Positions 42,139 to 51,067 are shown, numbered from the stretch's first letter. The stretch: 64,000 nt of DNA from Clostridia bacterium (GCA_910575245.1 CAJTEN010000001.1:1-64000), one strand, 5' to 3'. Numbers and translations: made by a program. Notes: a model not told the origin generated them from the sequence alone.

Positions 42139-42951
42139 TTGATTGGGGGTGTTTCTGAATTGAAACCTGTTAACATTGGCGGCCATGCCGCCTACCAGAA
42201 CCGTGTTCTGGCACAACTTCGTAAATACTATCCGGATGCTGTCCATTCCCTTCCGGCTCCCACCTGGGAGATCATGGAGAAATTCTGGAACCTTGACCTC
42301 TCTGAGATCGACATCATCATGCAGGACCGCTATTCCGATTTCGGCCCTGAGCCAAGGCTTCCTTCCGACATGCTCCGTTCCATCCTCCTCTCCGTGGAGT
42401 TCAAGGTCACTTCCTATACAAAATGGGCTCCAAAAACTTTTACGAAACAGGAGGTAGGATTAAAGACAAAATCCAGTTACAGAGAAATTCCGATTCCAGA
42501 TTATGTCTTTGATGCGATCTTAAAGGAACGGCAGGTGTATGAGAAAAACAGAAACCGCAGAAAGGAAGAGTTTCAGGATCTGGACTATATCTGTTGTTCC
42601 ACCTATGGCAGGGCGAGGAGCAAAGGATTTCATTGCAGGTATTATAAACAGCTTCTTGCTGAAAATGGCCTGCCGGACATCCGCTGGCATGATTTGCGCA
42701 GTACATACTGCACGCTCCTGCTGAAAGAGGCATTCAATCCGAAAGCGGTATCAAAGCTCATGGGACATGCAAAAGAAATCATAACAATGGACGTTTATGC
42801 TGATAATAGAGGTATCATAGTGGACGGCGTGCCGGAAATTGAAGCATATATGAAAGAAGTTTTGCCAAACATGGAAGAGAAGGAAAGCTTTAAAAAAGAA
42901 CTGCTGGAGATTGTGATGGACGTAACGGAATTTCTTCCGGAGGCAGGATGA
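42139..42951 (+). CDS. chimera: IS transposase N-terminus joined to tyrosine integrase C-terminus
   Basis: Residues ~8-100 (GGHAAYQNRVLAQLRKYYPD, WEIMEKFWNLDLSEIDIIMQ, LPSDMLRSILLSVEFKVTS) are the N-terminal part of an IS1182/ISNCY-like transposase. From about residue 105 the sequence is the catalytic half of a phage-type tyrosine integrase: HDLRSTYCTLLL (H-x-x-R), LMGHAKEIITMDVYAD (H and the nucleophile Tyr). The first Arg of the pair may lie in the SYREIPIP region or be lost. The integrase has lost its arm- and core-binding N-terminus, so it is probably inactive. The start is a TTG; the frame stays open across the join. Confidence 0.7.
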   Translation: MIGGVSELKPVNIGGHAAYQNRVLAQLRKYYPDAVHSLPAPTWEIMEKFWNLDLSEIDIIMQDRYSDFGPEPRLPSDMLRSILLSVEFKVTSYTKWAPKTFTKQEVGLKTKSSYREIPIPDYVFDAILKERQVYEKNRNRRKEEFQDLDYICCSTYGRARSKGFHCRYYKQLLAENGLPDIRWHDLRSTYCTLLLKEAFNPKAVSKLMGHAKEIITMDVYADNRGIIVDGVPEIEAYMKEVLPNMEEKESFKKELLEIVMDVTEFLPEAG

Positions 42952-43090
42952 AAAAGAACAAAAGTTCGATTTTCCATCTATACAAATTTCGTGATCTGTG
43001 GTAAGATAAAAAAGTTCTTTGAGTGCTGTTTTGTCCGTATGGAATTACTGAGGTACGCCAGGTTGCAAAAACAGCAAATTGTGAACGGAA

Positions 43091-43159
43091 TTCGTCAAGA
43101 GCCTGTTTTGCTAAAATTTGATTAAATTCCTTGACGAAAATGAAATGTCCCTTGACGAA
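43091..43159. repeat. three copies of TTGACGAA upstream of uvrB
   Basis: One inverted copy (TTCGTCAA, 43091-43098) and two direct copies (43131-43138, 43152-43159). The spacing is irregular. Possible protein-binding array: integrase arm sites or a regulator of uvrB. Confidence 0.45.
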
Positions 43160-43210
43160 TTTGTGGCGAATAGGCGTCTTTTTTTACTACGAAATCAGAG
43201 GTGAGTATTT

Positions 43211-43498
43211 GTGCAAAATGAACAAAAAATTTTCAAACTTCACTCAGAATACAAGCCTACCGGTGACCAGCCTCAGGCCATAGAAGCCCTTGTCAAAGGC
43301 TTCAAGGAAGGCAACCAATTCCAGACTTTACTGGGGGTTACAGGTTCCGGCAAGACTTTTACCATGGCCAATATCATACAGCAACTCCAGAAGCCCACTT
43401 TGGTCATAGCGCACAATAAGACCCTCGCTGGACAGTTGTATGGTGAGTTCAAGGAATTTTTCCCTGAAAACGCGGTGGAGTACTTTGTGTCCTACTAG
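43211..43498 (+). pseudogene. uvrB: N-terminal fragment of UvrB
   Basis: The frame (GTG start with AGAGGTG upstream) reads [18 protein letters not shown], Walker [29 protein letters not shown] and [13 protein letters not shown], then TAG. This is the first 95 of about 660 residues of excinuclease subunit UvrB. The natural sequence after VSY would be YDYYQPEAY, so homology stops at the join near 43495. Helicase motifs and damage-binding parts are absent, so the fragment cannot work. It probably marks where an element recombined into uvrB, or it is a uvrB piece carried by an element. Confidence 0.88.
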
Positions 43499-43666
43499 GA
43501 GTAGGCACTTCTAACCACTGTATTTAGTGTTATTTAGTCCTATTTATACCATATCTTGTGGATTGAATGGACTGTATGGACTGAAAAAACAGGGTGGAAT
43601 CATAGGAATTGTGAACAAAATTCGTCGTGGAAAGTATTTTGAAAAAGAAATAGAGGCTGATTTATG

Positions 43667-43708
43667 ATCTACAAGACATTGAAAATTTGTCTTGTAGATT
43701 TTTTTTAC
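43667..43708 (+). terminator. strong hairpin with T-run in the leader of the next gene
   Basis: Perfect 12-pair stem ATCTACAAGACA / TGTCTTGTAGAT (43667-43678, 43688-43699) then eight T residues, 70 bases before the start at 43778. Confidence 0.88.
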
Positions 43709-43777
43709 AGAAAATGAGTAAACAGCAGAAACTTAATTTTCGCATCAGAAAAACTTTAAGAAATGAGGAGAAAATTC

Positions 43778-44935
43778 ATGTCAGAATATCAATTAGAGAT
43801 CAAACAGATTGTAGATTATCCACGCTGCCGGATCTATCGGCAGTTTATCCAGAACTTAATGGCAGACCGGAGCATTCGTACAAATGGAGGCTCCGGTCTA
43901 TTTTATTATACGGTGCTCTGCAACTATGCAAACTTTCGTACCTCTTATCTTCGTATAGACGGCATCGGCTATACGGTATATCCCGGCGAGTGGATCTGTA
44001 CCGTAAAGGAACTATCTGCATGGTTCCGTACCCGTTTCCAGTGCCAGGCAGTCTCCATCCTGGACGAGCTGCAGAAACGCCACCTGATCTCCTATCTCTT
44101 TCTCGACCGTGGAAAGGTGGTCAAATATAAGATCCGTGACTGGAAAAAGCATAATACAGTACTGGATTACAACTGTCCCTGTCAGAAAGATACAGGCTTT
44201 TTCTTTATGCCGGTTGTTGTTGCGACCGAACTGGTCAGCAGCAATCGCTGCTCAGAAATGGATATCGTTCTGGATCTGTGGATGTCCGCCGTATACAATG
44301 ACAGCCAGGTGCAGGGTTCGGAGATTGGTCCGGTTGCTTACTTCCGCAATGGCACCGGCTCCCCGTTAGTGGCTTACAGTGAGATGGCTGCCCGCTGGGG
44401 CATCTCCAAAGCCACGACAGGGCGTGTGCTGAAAAAACTTGCTGATATGGACTATATTTCTCTCATGTCATTTCCCGGAAAAACAGGCAGTGTGATCTAT
44501 CTGCACAGCTATCTTTCCACCATGTTCCAGATATCAGATGTTCTTGTGGATAAAGAGGAGGTTGCCATGATCCTGAAAATCAATATCACTCTGCCGGATA
44601 AAGAAGAGCCGCAGGCAGATTCTGTTGTTACTGGGTATGAGGCATGCGTTTCAGAAGAATTATCCTGCGTTTCAAAATCAGACATGGATGCTGTTATCAG
44701 AAAAATAGCGCAAGTCCTTGATGCACAGGGAATTTCCTGTTTTCAGTGCCAGAAATCTATATATAAGTTATATCCTTTATCAGACGCCTGCAGGGAAGAG
44801 TATATATGTCATACACCAAAGACTGCAGTACGTTTTGGAATGGCGGTATGCTGCGGAGAAGATAAGCCGGTCTACACTTTTGAGCTGGTTCTCATGCCTG
44901 CTGAAAAGAATGAGGAAGGGGGAGAAAGAGCATGA
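43778..44935 (+). CDS. winged-helix ICE protein, possible replication or transfer regulator
   Basis: A 385-residue protein beginning MSEYQLEIKQIVDYPRCRIY. Two winged-helix-like segments are visible: one near 65-120 (TVKELSAWFRTRFQCQAVSI...LQKRHLISYLFL) and one near 210-240 (YSEMAARWGISKATTGRVLK KLADMDYISLMSF). No catalytic motif is seen. Its place as the first gene of the second element, after a terminator-like leader, suggests a regulator or replication initiator. ATG at 43778 follows ATGAGGAG. The stop overlaps the next start (ATGA). Confidence 0.6.
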   Translation: MSEYQLEIKQIVDYPRCRIYRQFIQNLMADRSIRTNGGSGLFYYTVLCNYANFRTSYLRIDGIGYTVYPGEWICTVKELSAWFRTRFQCQAVSILDELQKRHLISYLFLDRGKVVKYKIRDWKKHNTVLDYNCPCQKDTGFFFMPVVVATELVSSNRCSEMDIVLDLWMSAVYNDSQVQGSEIGPVAYFRNGTGSPLVAYSEMAARWGISKATTGRVLKKLADMDYISLMSFPGKTGSVIYLHSYLSTMFQISDVLVDKEEVAMILKINITLPDKEEPQADSVVTGYEACVSEELSCVSKSDMDAVIRKIAQVLDAQGISCFQCQKSIYKLYPLSDACREEYICHTPKTAVRFGMAVCCGEDKPVYTFELVLMPAEKNEEGGERA

Positions 44936-45477
44936 AAAAGAATCAGGAAGAAATGAACATCACTGACAACCCATTGTACCATGATACCTGGAAACTGCTG
45001 AAGAAATACAGGGATGTGGTGTGGAGCCTGGAATTGTCCGTCCAGCAGGTACGGAGCCGGTTCGAGATTGAATACGGCAGTTCCATTGAGGACTTTCTGG
45101 AGTCCGTCTATGTTGCCGGGGTCGATCTGTCAGACCGCAGTATCGAACATCACGCCAAGTGCATTGAACGGAGCCACCGGATGCTGAAACTACTGGATAC
45201 TTCCATCGACCTGCTCCGCACTAAACACAAGAATGGGGAGAGCTATTACTGGCTGCTGTATTACTCTTTCCTTTCTCCACAACAGTTGCGGAATGTGGAG
45301 GAAATCATAGAGAAACTGCGCCCCCATATCCGGGATATCAGTTTCCGCACTTATTACCGTAGAAGACGGGAGGCGATTGACGCACTCAGCTCTATCTTGT
45401 GGGGGTATACATCCAAAGACAGTATCGACATTCTGGAGAAGTTCTTTCCGGATGATAAGGATGCCAGAGAGCAATAA
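44932..45477 (+). CDS. sigma-like / ArpU-type small regulator
   Basis: A 181-residue helical protein with a C-terminal TYYRRRREAIDALSSILWGY resembling the last helices of RinA/ArpU-type and sigma region-4-like proteins, which control late genes in phages and mobile elements. The N-terminal ~100 residues have no known domain. It overlaps the previous gene by 4 bases and so belongs to the same operon. Identification is tentative. Confidence 0.5.
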   Translation: MKKNQEEMNITDNPLYHDTWKLLKKYRDVVWSLELSVQQVRSRFEIEYGSSIEDFLESVYVAGVDLSDRSIEHHAKCIERSHRMLKLLDTSIDLLRTKHKNGESYYWLLYYSFLSPQQLRNVEEIIEKLRPHIRDISFRTYYRRRREAIDALSSILWGYTSKDSIDILEKFFPDDKDAREQ

Positions 45478-45525
45478 TAGGCAGCTATATGAAATATACA
45501 GGCAATTATGGATTGGAGGAAATAT

Positions 45526-46050
45526 ATGATAACATTGACTGAGGATGAGAAAAGGATGGTCTTTCAGCTGGAGAGGTGCGGCAGATATGATGCAATACAG
45601 GAGATTGCTGTATTCTGCAGGTATACCCGTGACCATGATAAAAAGGATACTGCAGAAAATCTGTTAAAGAAACTGCGTGAACTTTCGGAGGATGACTGCA
45701 GAGAACTGATCTGTGACATTCAGAGAAATTATCATCTGCCCCATAGCGCAAGGACTGTTGGGGAAATGATTGCTGTGGCCCGGCAGAAATCCGGTGCCCG
45801 GAAGCTGGAAGGACATGATATCATGGCATTGGAACGTTTTGATCCGGAAGTAGAGCATATGATTGTGTTTGATGTACTTTCGGAAAAGTCTCCCATAGGG
45901 GATAAAGGGAGCCGGATGAGACTGTTTCTGACGGAAACCGGATATAAAAAGGCATTGGAGAACCAGGACAGGCATTTCATACTGATTTTGAACCATGCGA
46001 AAGTGGCACAGGGGCATTTGTACTATGACCGGGCAGATACGGAACTGTAG
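45526..46050 (+). CDS. hypothetical ICE protein
   Basis: A 174-residue protein starting MITLTEDEKRMVFQLERCGR after TTGGAGG. The first half is helical with many charged residues (CRYTRDHDKKDTAENLLKKL). The second half has DIMALERFDPEVEHMIVFDV and ends HLYYDRADTEL. It resembles YodL-like proteins of conjugative elements only weakly. Function unknown. Confidence 0.5.
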   Translation: MITLTEDEKRMVFQLERCGRYDAIQEIAVFCRYTRDHDKKDTAENLLKKLRELSEDDCRELICDIQRNYHLPHSARTVGEMIAVARQKSGARKLEGHDIMALERFDPEVEHMIVFDVLSEKSPIGDKGSRMRLFLTETGYKKALENQDRHFILILNHAKVAQGHLYYDRADTEL

Positions 46051-46176
46051 AAATTTCTATTCTTAGACCTGAAAACTACACTTTAAAAGAGAAATTATGG
46101 TATACAGGCTTATATACAAAGCTTCCCGCTCCTTTATCCTCCATGTATAATTTTTGAAAAATCATACATACTATAT

Positions 46177-46207
46177 TTGACATATCTATTGACCTTTTAG
46201 GTATAAA
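46177..46207 (+). promoter_or_regulatory. probable promoter of the AbiE operon
   Basis: TTGACA at 46177-46182 and TATAAA at 46202-46207 in AT-rich DNA. The 19-base spacing is longer than ideal; an alternative -35, TTGACC at ~46189, would be too close. Confidence 0.45.
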
Positions 46208-46243
46208 TATAGTAGTATGGAGGTGGAAGGAGTGGATGCCTGT

Positions 46244-46870
46244 ATGCTGAAAGAATATCTGGAAAAAAACTATGGTTACAATGAACCGATTTTCATTAAC
46301 GAGATCCGGCTGGACGGGATCAATGACAATGCCTTGCGTCAGTATTTTAAACGGATGCTCAAATCCGGTGACCTTGCCCGGTTTGATACTGGGATCTATT
46401 ATCTTCCCAAAGCATCACGTCTGCTGAAAAAAAGTTATTTAGACCCCATGAAGGTCATTATACGCAAATATATCCAAAACACAACAGAAGTCTACGGTTA
46501 TTTCGCCGGAGCTACGTTTGCCAACCAGATCGGCCTGACGACCCAGATGCCGGCTATACTGGAAATCATAACATCGAAAGAAGCGACAAAAGGGCGCAAT
46601 GTTACTGTCGGTTCCCAAAACGTCCGGCTGAAACGTCCAGCTGTTGCTATAACATCTGAAAATGCGGGACTGCTTCAGTTTCTTGATGCTGTTTCCCAGG
46701 CAGAAAAGTATTCGGAGCTTTCAGATGCAGAAACCGGAGCGCTTTTAAAAAACTATGCAAAACAGAAAAAATACAGTAAGGCTCTTCTTTCCGGCGTACT
46801 GTCCGGCATTACAGGGCCTACCGCAAAAAAACTGATTGAATGGGGTATTATTTATGAATTTACATCATGA
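46244..46870 (+). CDS. abiEi: AbiEi-type antitoxin / transcriptional repressor
   Basis: A 208-residue protein (DUF6088/AbiEi-like). The N-terminal winged helix (INEIRLDGINDNALRQYFKR, SGDLARFDTGIYYLPK) should bind the operon promoter, and the C-terminal domain (VYGYFAGATFANQIGLTTQM) is shared with AbiEi antitoxins. ATG at 46244 is chosen because AAGGAG lies 10 bases upstream; an ATG at 46217 has none. It overlaps the toxin gene by 17 bases. In type IV systems the antitoxin does not bind the toxin but opposes its effect. Confidence 0.85.
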   Translation: MLKEYLEKNYGYNEPIFINEIRLDGINDNALRQYFKRMLKSGDLARFDTGIYYLPKASRLLKKSYLDPMKVIIRKYIQNTTEVYGYFAGATFANQIGLTTQMPAILEIITSKEATKGRNVTVGSQNVRLKRPAVAITSENAGLLQFLDAVSQAEKYSELSDAETGALLKNYAKQKKYSKALLSGVLSGITGPTAKKLIEWGIIYEFTS

Positions 46871-47774
46871 CAAAGAAGCATTCAGCGAACTGGTTGTTGC
46901 CGCTTCCAATGAACTGCACATACCGCCCGGAATCATTGAGAAAGATTATTATGTTACACTTGTTCTTAAAGAACTGGCCTCCAGGGTGAAGGGAATGGTC
47001 TTTAAAGGAGGGACCTCGCTTACAAAGTGCTATCAGATTCTGGAGCGTTTTTCGGAGGATATTGATATTTCTTATGCGGCATCAGACGGCATTCCTGGCG
47101 AAAGCCGCAAGCGTCAGTTAAAAAAGGCGGTGGTTTCTTCCGTAGAATCCCTTGGGTTTTCTGTTACAAACCTTGAAGAAACCCGCAGCCGGCGTAGTTA
47201 TAACTGTTACAAAGCCAGCTATCCCAGCATTTATTCCCCGCTTTTGGAATTAAAGCCAGAACTGGTTATTGAGACCTATATTGCCCTCCTGCCGTTTCCA
47301 ACAGTAAATCGGATTGCCGACAACTATATTTATCGTTTTCTGAAAATGGCAGGACAGGAAGAACTGGCAGAAGAATTTGACCTTATGCCTTTTGAAATCA
47401 CAACCCAGGCGATTGAGCGGACTCTTATTGATAAAGTTTTTGCCCTCTGTGACTATTATCTGTCTGGCAAGGTAGAGCGGCATTCTCGACATTTATATGA
47501 TATCTATAAGATCCTGGAATACACAACGCCAGATGTTTCATTGTCAGAGCTTGTTAAGGAAGTACGATGCCTGCGGGAACCTCTTCCGGTCTGTCCGTCT
47601 GCCCAAAAAGAGGTATGTATCAATGACCTTCTGACAGAAATTGTGGATAAGGAAATATACCGGAATGATTATGAAAGGATTACAGGCAGGATGTTGTTTA
47701 CATATCTTCCTTACGAAACAATTATTGACGGGATAGGGGAAATTATCAGTAGAGGATATTTCAGAAACCTATAA
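46854..47774 (+). CDS. abiEii: AbiEii-type nucleotidyltransferase toxin
   Basis: A 306-residue nucleotidyltransferase of the AbiEii/MenT group. The catalytic motif FKGGTSLTKCYQILERFSED-IDIS (GGTS...D-x-D) lies at residues ~50-73. IEKDYYV near the start and LIDKVFAL near 190 are conserved in the family. Relatives block growth by modifying tRNA acceptor ends or other targets and serve in phage abortive infection or element stabilisation. All catalytic residues are present. It is the second gene of the operon. Cargo or maintenance module of the second ICE. Confidence 0.88.
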   Translation: MNLHHDKEAFSELVVAASNELHIPPGIIEKDYYVTLVLKELASRVKGMVFKGGTSLTKCYQILERFSEDIDISYAASDGIPGESRKRQLKKAVVSSVESLGFSVTNLEETRSRRSYNCYKASYPSIYSPLLELKPELVIETYIALLPFPTVNRIADNYIYRFLKMAGQEELAEEFDLMPFEITTQAIERTLIDKVFALCDYYLSGKVERHSRHLYDIYKILEYTTPDVSLSELVKEVRCLREPLPVCPSAQKEVCINDLLTEIVDKEIYRNDYERITGRMLFTYLPYETIIDGIGEIISRGYFRNL

Positions 47775-47999
47775 TGAAGCTATTTTGTTATAGATTAGAT
47801 AGTATCAGGTTGAGTAAAAAGATGGTATTTAGGGAGAGCGGTATTATAGATGTATGATATGTCAACAGCATTTGATAAATTTTAATACAAATTTGTAAAA
47901 CGGGATATAAATACCTACTGAATGTATCTTGACAAGATCTGTTTCACTGGATATAATGGGTTACATACCAAACGAATGATAGTTGAAAGGAGGATTGGC

Positions 48000-48647
48000 G
48001 TGGCACGAAATAAATATCCAGAAGTAACCGTTGAGAAGATATTGGAAGTATCACAGCGATTATTCCTGGAAAAAGGATACGACAATACAACTATTCAGGA
48101 TATTGTAAATGAGCTTGGTGGACTGACTAAGGGAGCGATTTATCATCATTTCAAATCGAAAGAAGAAATTATTGACGCATTAGGGGAAAAACTCTTTTTT
48201 GATAATAACCCGTTTGTTACCGTACAAAAACAGAAGAACTTGAACGGTCTACAAAAAATGCGAGAAGTTATTAAGCTAAACCATGTAGATATTGATAGGA
48301 CAGAGCTTGGCAAGCAAAGTATTCCTCTTTTGAAAAATCCCCGATTATTAGCAGAACTGGCTGACACAAACAGAAAATTGATTGCCCCTCTTTGGTTGCA
48401 GCTTATTCAAGAGGGAATAGAGGACAGCTCTATACAGACCGAATATGCAAAAGAACTTTCTGAACTTTTGCCGTTACTTACAAACTTTTGGTTAATTCCC
48501 TCTGTCTATCCTGCGACACCGGAAGAACTGATTTCAAAGTTTGCATTTATCAAATACCTTTTGGATAGTATAAAACTTCCAATTATTGACGATGAAATTT
48601 TTGATACACTGCAAGACTACCTTGAACATCTAAACGAGGGCAAATAA
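48000..48647 (+). CDS. TetR-family regulator
   Basis: A 215-residue TetR-type repressor. The N-terminal helix-turn-helix reads ILEVSQRLFLEKGYDNTTIQ, DIVNELGGLTKGAIYHHFKS. A helical ligand-binding domain follows. The GTG at 48000 has AAAGGAGG upstream; the longer frame from 47922 is ignored. It is next to a small membrane protein and an ABC exporter, which it probably represses. Confidence 0.9.
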   Translation: MARNKYPEVTVEKILEVSQRLFLEKGYDNTTIQDIVNELGGLTKGAIYHHFKSKEEIIDALGEKLFFDNNPFVTVQKQKNLNGLQKMREVIKLNHVDIDRTELGKQSIPLLKNPRLLAELADTNRKLIAPLWLQLIQEGIEDSSIQTEYAKELSELLPLLTNFWLIPSVYPATPEELISKFAFIKYLLDSIKLPIIDDEIFDTLQDYLEHLNEGK

Positions 48648-48676
48648 ATAAAATTGCCTTGAAAAAGGCAGTTTTA

Positions 48677-48750
48677 TTTTTAAGCATATACATTCATTCG
48701 TAAGGTATTATTTTTTAAGCATATACATACCGCTTAAATGTATGAAAGGA
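48677..48750 (+). promoter_or_regulatory. direct repeats between tetR-like gene and exporter genes
   Basis: TTTTAAGCATATACAT occurs twice (about 48677-48692 and 48713-48728), and ATACAT/ATGTAT pair around CCGCTTAA. Likely operator of the TetR-type protein. Confidence 0.5.
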
Positions 48751-48757
48751 GATTATA

Positions 48758-48997
48758 ATGTCTAACTTAGACCAAAAAATCGAAAACGTAGCAAACAAAA
48801 TTGAAGTCACCGCAAATAAGGCATGGAAAAAACGTTCATTCCGCTTTGTATCTAAGTCTGTATCTGCTGCGGCAGAAATTGGACTGTTGATAGGAGCTGC
48901 ACACTTATCTGAAAAAGGCTATAAATTAGCCGCCACCTGTCTGTTTGGTTTGGGTGCAGCAGGACTTGTCTGCGATTTGTTTGTGAACAGAAAATAG
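48758..48997 (+). CDS. small membrane protein
   Basis: A 79-residue protein starting MSNLDQKIENVANKIEVTAN, with two hydrophobic stretches (AAEIGLLIGAAHL and LAATCLFGLGAAGLVCDLFV). It stands between the TetR-like gene and the exporter, 14 bases before the latter, with a GAAAGGAG site. Probably a partner or accessory of the exporter. Family not recognised. Confidence 0.7.
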   Translation: MSNLDQKIENVANKIEVTANKAWKKRSFRFVSKSVSAAAEIGLLIGAAHLSEKGYKLAATCLFGLGAAGLVCDLFVNRK

Positions 48998-49011
48998 GAG
49001 GACACTGCTAT

Positions 49012-50697
49012 ATGATACGCTACTTAAAACAATACAAACTTCTGCTGTTTCTTACCGTATTATTTACTGCTATTAGTTCTTTGTCCTATGTGTTTATCGC
49101 TATCTTGTTGCAACAGGTTATGGACATTGTAGATATGGGCAATATGGAGGGATTTATCAGAATACTGCTCTTTTCTTTCGTCTACTTTGCGCTAATGGGA
49201 GTATTTATGTACTTGCAATCTTTGTTTAGCAAAAAATTTGTCTGCAAGATTATGAAAGCTGTCCGTTCTAAAACCTTTATGGGAATTGAGAAACACACGA
49301 TTGAGGACTACTCTAAAAACCATACCGCAGATTACTTATCTGCAATTACGAATGATGTAAAAATGATTGAGGACAATTTTTTACTTCCTCTCCTGCAAGT
49401 CATTCAATACACTATTATTTTCATAGCGTCCCTTGCTGTAATGATTTACTTCGACATTATCGTTACGGTATGCGTAATTATTGCAATCGCTATTATGCTT
49501 ATTGTACCCAGTCTGTTTGGAGGATTGCTCTCCAAACGGCAGGATAAATATTCTGATATGCTATCCTCTTTTACAAACCATGTAAAAGACCTGTTATCCG
49601 GCTTTGAAATTATCAAGTCGTACCGAATGAAAAAATATGTCCTCTCACGATTTGAAGCAAGTAATGAGGACACGATAAAAGCAAAATATTCAGTTGACAA
49701 AGCGATTGCTGCCAATGAAGCGGTTTCTATGGTTCTTGCGCTTCTCGTTCAGGTTGTTGTTGTTTTTCTTTCGGCATATTTCATTATTATCGGGCGTATC
49801 AGCGCAGGGGCCTTATTAGGTATGGTGCAGGTTAGCAGCAATCTTGCAAATCCGCTTTTAATTATTTTTAGCAATATTCCTAAAATTAAAAGTATAAAGC
49901 CGATTGCACAAAAGCTAAATGAATTTTCAGATTATAGGGAGCAAGACACAGATACAAAAAAATCCCCTACTTTCAATGAGACGATTTGTATAGAAGATTT
50001 GCATTTTTCTTATGATAAAGAAATTGAAGTCATAAACGGTATTTCATTATCCATTGAAAAAGGAAAAAAATATGCCTTTGTTGGTAAAAGCGGCTGCGGA
50101 AAATCTACACTTATCAAGCTGATTGCCGGATATTATTCTGATTTCAAAGGTGATGTTCTGTATGATGAAGATAGTCTTTCCATTGTGGATATTGATAAAA
50201 TAACCGCCCTGTCGTCGGTCATTCATCAAAATGTCTATATGTTTGACGAAAGCATTTTAGACAATATTTGCCTACATGAAGATTATGACAAAGAAGAATT
50301 ACAATCTGCACTGTCTGATAGTGGCTTATTGCATTTCGTTGAGCAAGTACCAAACGGACTTGAATATCATGTTGGGGAAAATGGTAATAACCTTTCCGGT
50401 GGTCAAAAACAGCGAATTGCCGTAGCAAGGGCTTTAATTCGTAAAAAGCCGCTGTTAATTTTAGACGAGGGTACGTCTGCTATTGATATGCAAACTGCGT
50501 ATGATATTGAAAGCAGATTGTTAGCAATATCTGATTTAACGCTACTCACTATTACCCACAATATGAGCAAAGATATTCTTGAACTCTATGATGAAATTAT
50601 CTTTATGGCAGACGGAAAAATCATTGAGCATGGCACCTTTGAAACACTTATTGCAAAAAACGCAGCATTTTATAATTTCTACCAACTGAAAAAATAG
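49012..50697 (+). CDS. ABC exporter (fused membrane and ATPase domains)
   Basis: A 561-residue half-exporter. Residues ~10-290 hold six membrane segments. The ATPase part has Walker A GKSGCGKST (~353-361), signature NLSGGQKQRIA (~459) and Walker B LLILDEGTSA (~481). It should work as a homodimer exporting a drug or peptide. GGAGG precedes the ATG. With the TetR-like repressor it forms an efflux cassette carried as ICE cargo. A hairpin terminator follows at 50772. Confidence 0.92.
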   Translation: MIRYLKQYKLLLFLTVLFTAISSLSYVFIAILLQQVMDIVDMGNMEGFIRILLFSFVYFALMGVFMYLQSLFSKKFVCKIMKAVRSKTFMGIEKHTIEDYSKNHTADYLSAITNDVKMIEDNFLLPLLQVIQYTIIFIASLAVMIYFDIIVTVCVIIAIAIMLIVPSLFGGLLSKRQDKYSDMLSSFTNHVKDLLSGFEIIKSYRMKKYVLSRFEASNEDTIKAKYSVDKAIAANEAVSMVLALLVQVVVVFLSAYFIIIGRISAGALLGMVQVSSNLANPLLIIFSNIPKIKSIKPIAQKLNEFSDYREQDTDTKKSPTFNETICIEDLHFSYDKEIEVINGISLSIEKGKKYAFVGKSGCGKSTLIKLIAGYYSDFKGDVLYDEDSLSIVDIDKITALSSVIHQNVYMFDESILDNICLHEDYDKEELQSALSDSGLLHFVEQVPNGLEYHVGENGNNLSGGQKQRIAVARALIRKKPLLILDEGTSAIDMQTAYDIESRLLAISDLTLLTITHNMSKDILELYDEIIFMADGKIIEHGTFETLIAKNAAFYNFYQLKK

Positions 50698-50771
50698 GGA
50701 TTTTATTTAAGGAATTTCTTATACTCTTTGTCATATCTTTAGAAATAGAATTTTGCATAGGGCAAAAGAAA

Positions 50772-50825
50772 AAAGCCGTCGTACAGCAGAGGTTTTCATG
50801 CGCCTATTCTTACACGGCGGCTTTT
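50772..50825 (+). terminator. intrinsic terminator of the exporter operon
   Basis: AAAGCCGTCG (50772-50781) pairs with CGGCGGCTTT (50815-50824) with one G-T pair, followed by T residues. Confidence 0.6.
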
Positions 50826-50908
50826 GAGAGATCAAAGCCGCCGTTTCTTTTATCCTCTAAAGTAATATGCGGTTTTTGTTAAAGCGACGGCTAAAGGAGG
50901 TAGCCGCC

Positions 50909-51067
50909 ATGAATCGCAAAGCGTATCAACAAAATCCGACGGTCATTGACACATTAAAAAAAGCCCGTCCACCACCGGAGGAAATTACGCTCCATAAGTA
51001 TGTTCCTACTATATATAGTTGCAAATCATTGACGGATTCCATATCTTGTGCTACACTTCCCTTGTAA
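50909..51067 (+). pseudogene. truncated small ORF
   Basis: ATG after AAAGGAGG reads MNRKAYQQNPTVIDTLKKAR, PPPEEITLHKYVPT, then runs into the promoter of the RNA module and stops. The start looks real, the end does not; probably the first 34 codons of a lost gene. Not recognised. Confidence 0.35.
51008..51057 (+). promoter_or_regulatory. palindrome and promoter of the leader RNA, copy 1
   Basis: Palindrome ACTATATATAGT (51008-51019), 9 bases, TTGACG (51029-51034), 17 bases, TACACT (51052-51057) preceded by TTGTGC. The same palindrome, gaps and extended -10 context occur in copy 2 at 52842-52891. Confidence 0.75.

Larger units (their letters stand above)
43077..43626. repeat. imperfect 20-base direct repeat flanking the uvrB fragment
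   Basis: AATTGTGAACGGAATTCGTC at 43077-43096 and AATTGTGAACAAAATTCGTC at 43607-43626 differ at two positions. They bracket the uvrB fragment and its promoter region. They may be attachment-site copies or recombinase arm sites. Confidence 0.55.

Noticed and set aside
42995..43210. A complete promoter for an active uvrB operon
   Set aside because: The gene is cut after 95 codons, so any promoter here no longer drives a working UvrB.
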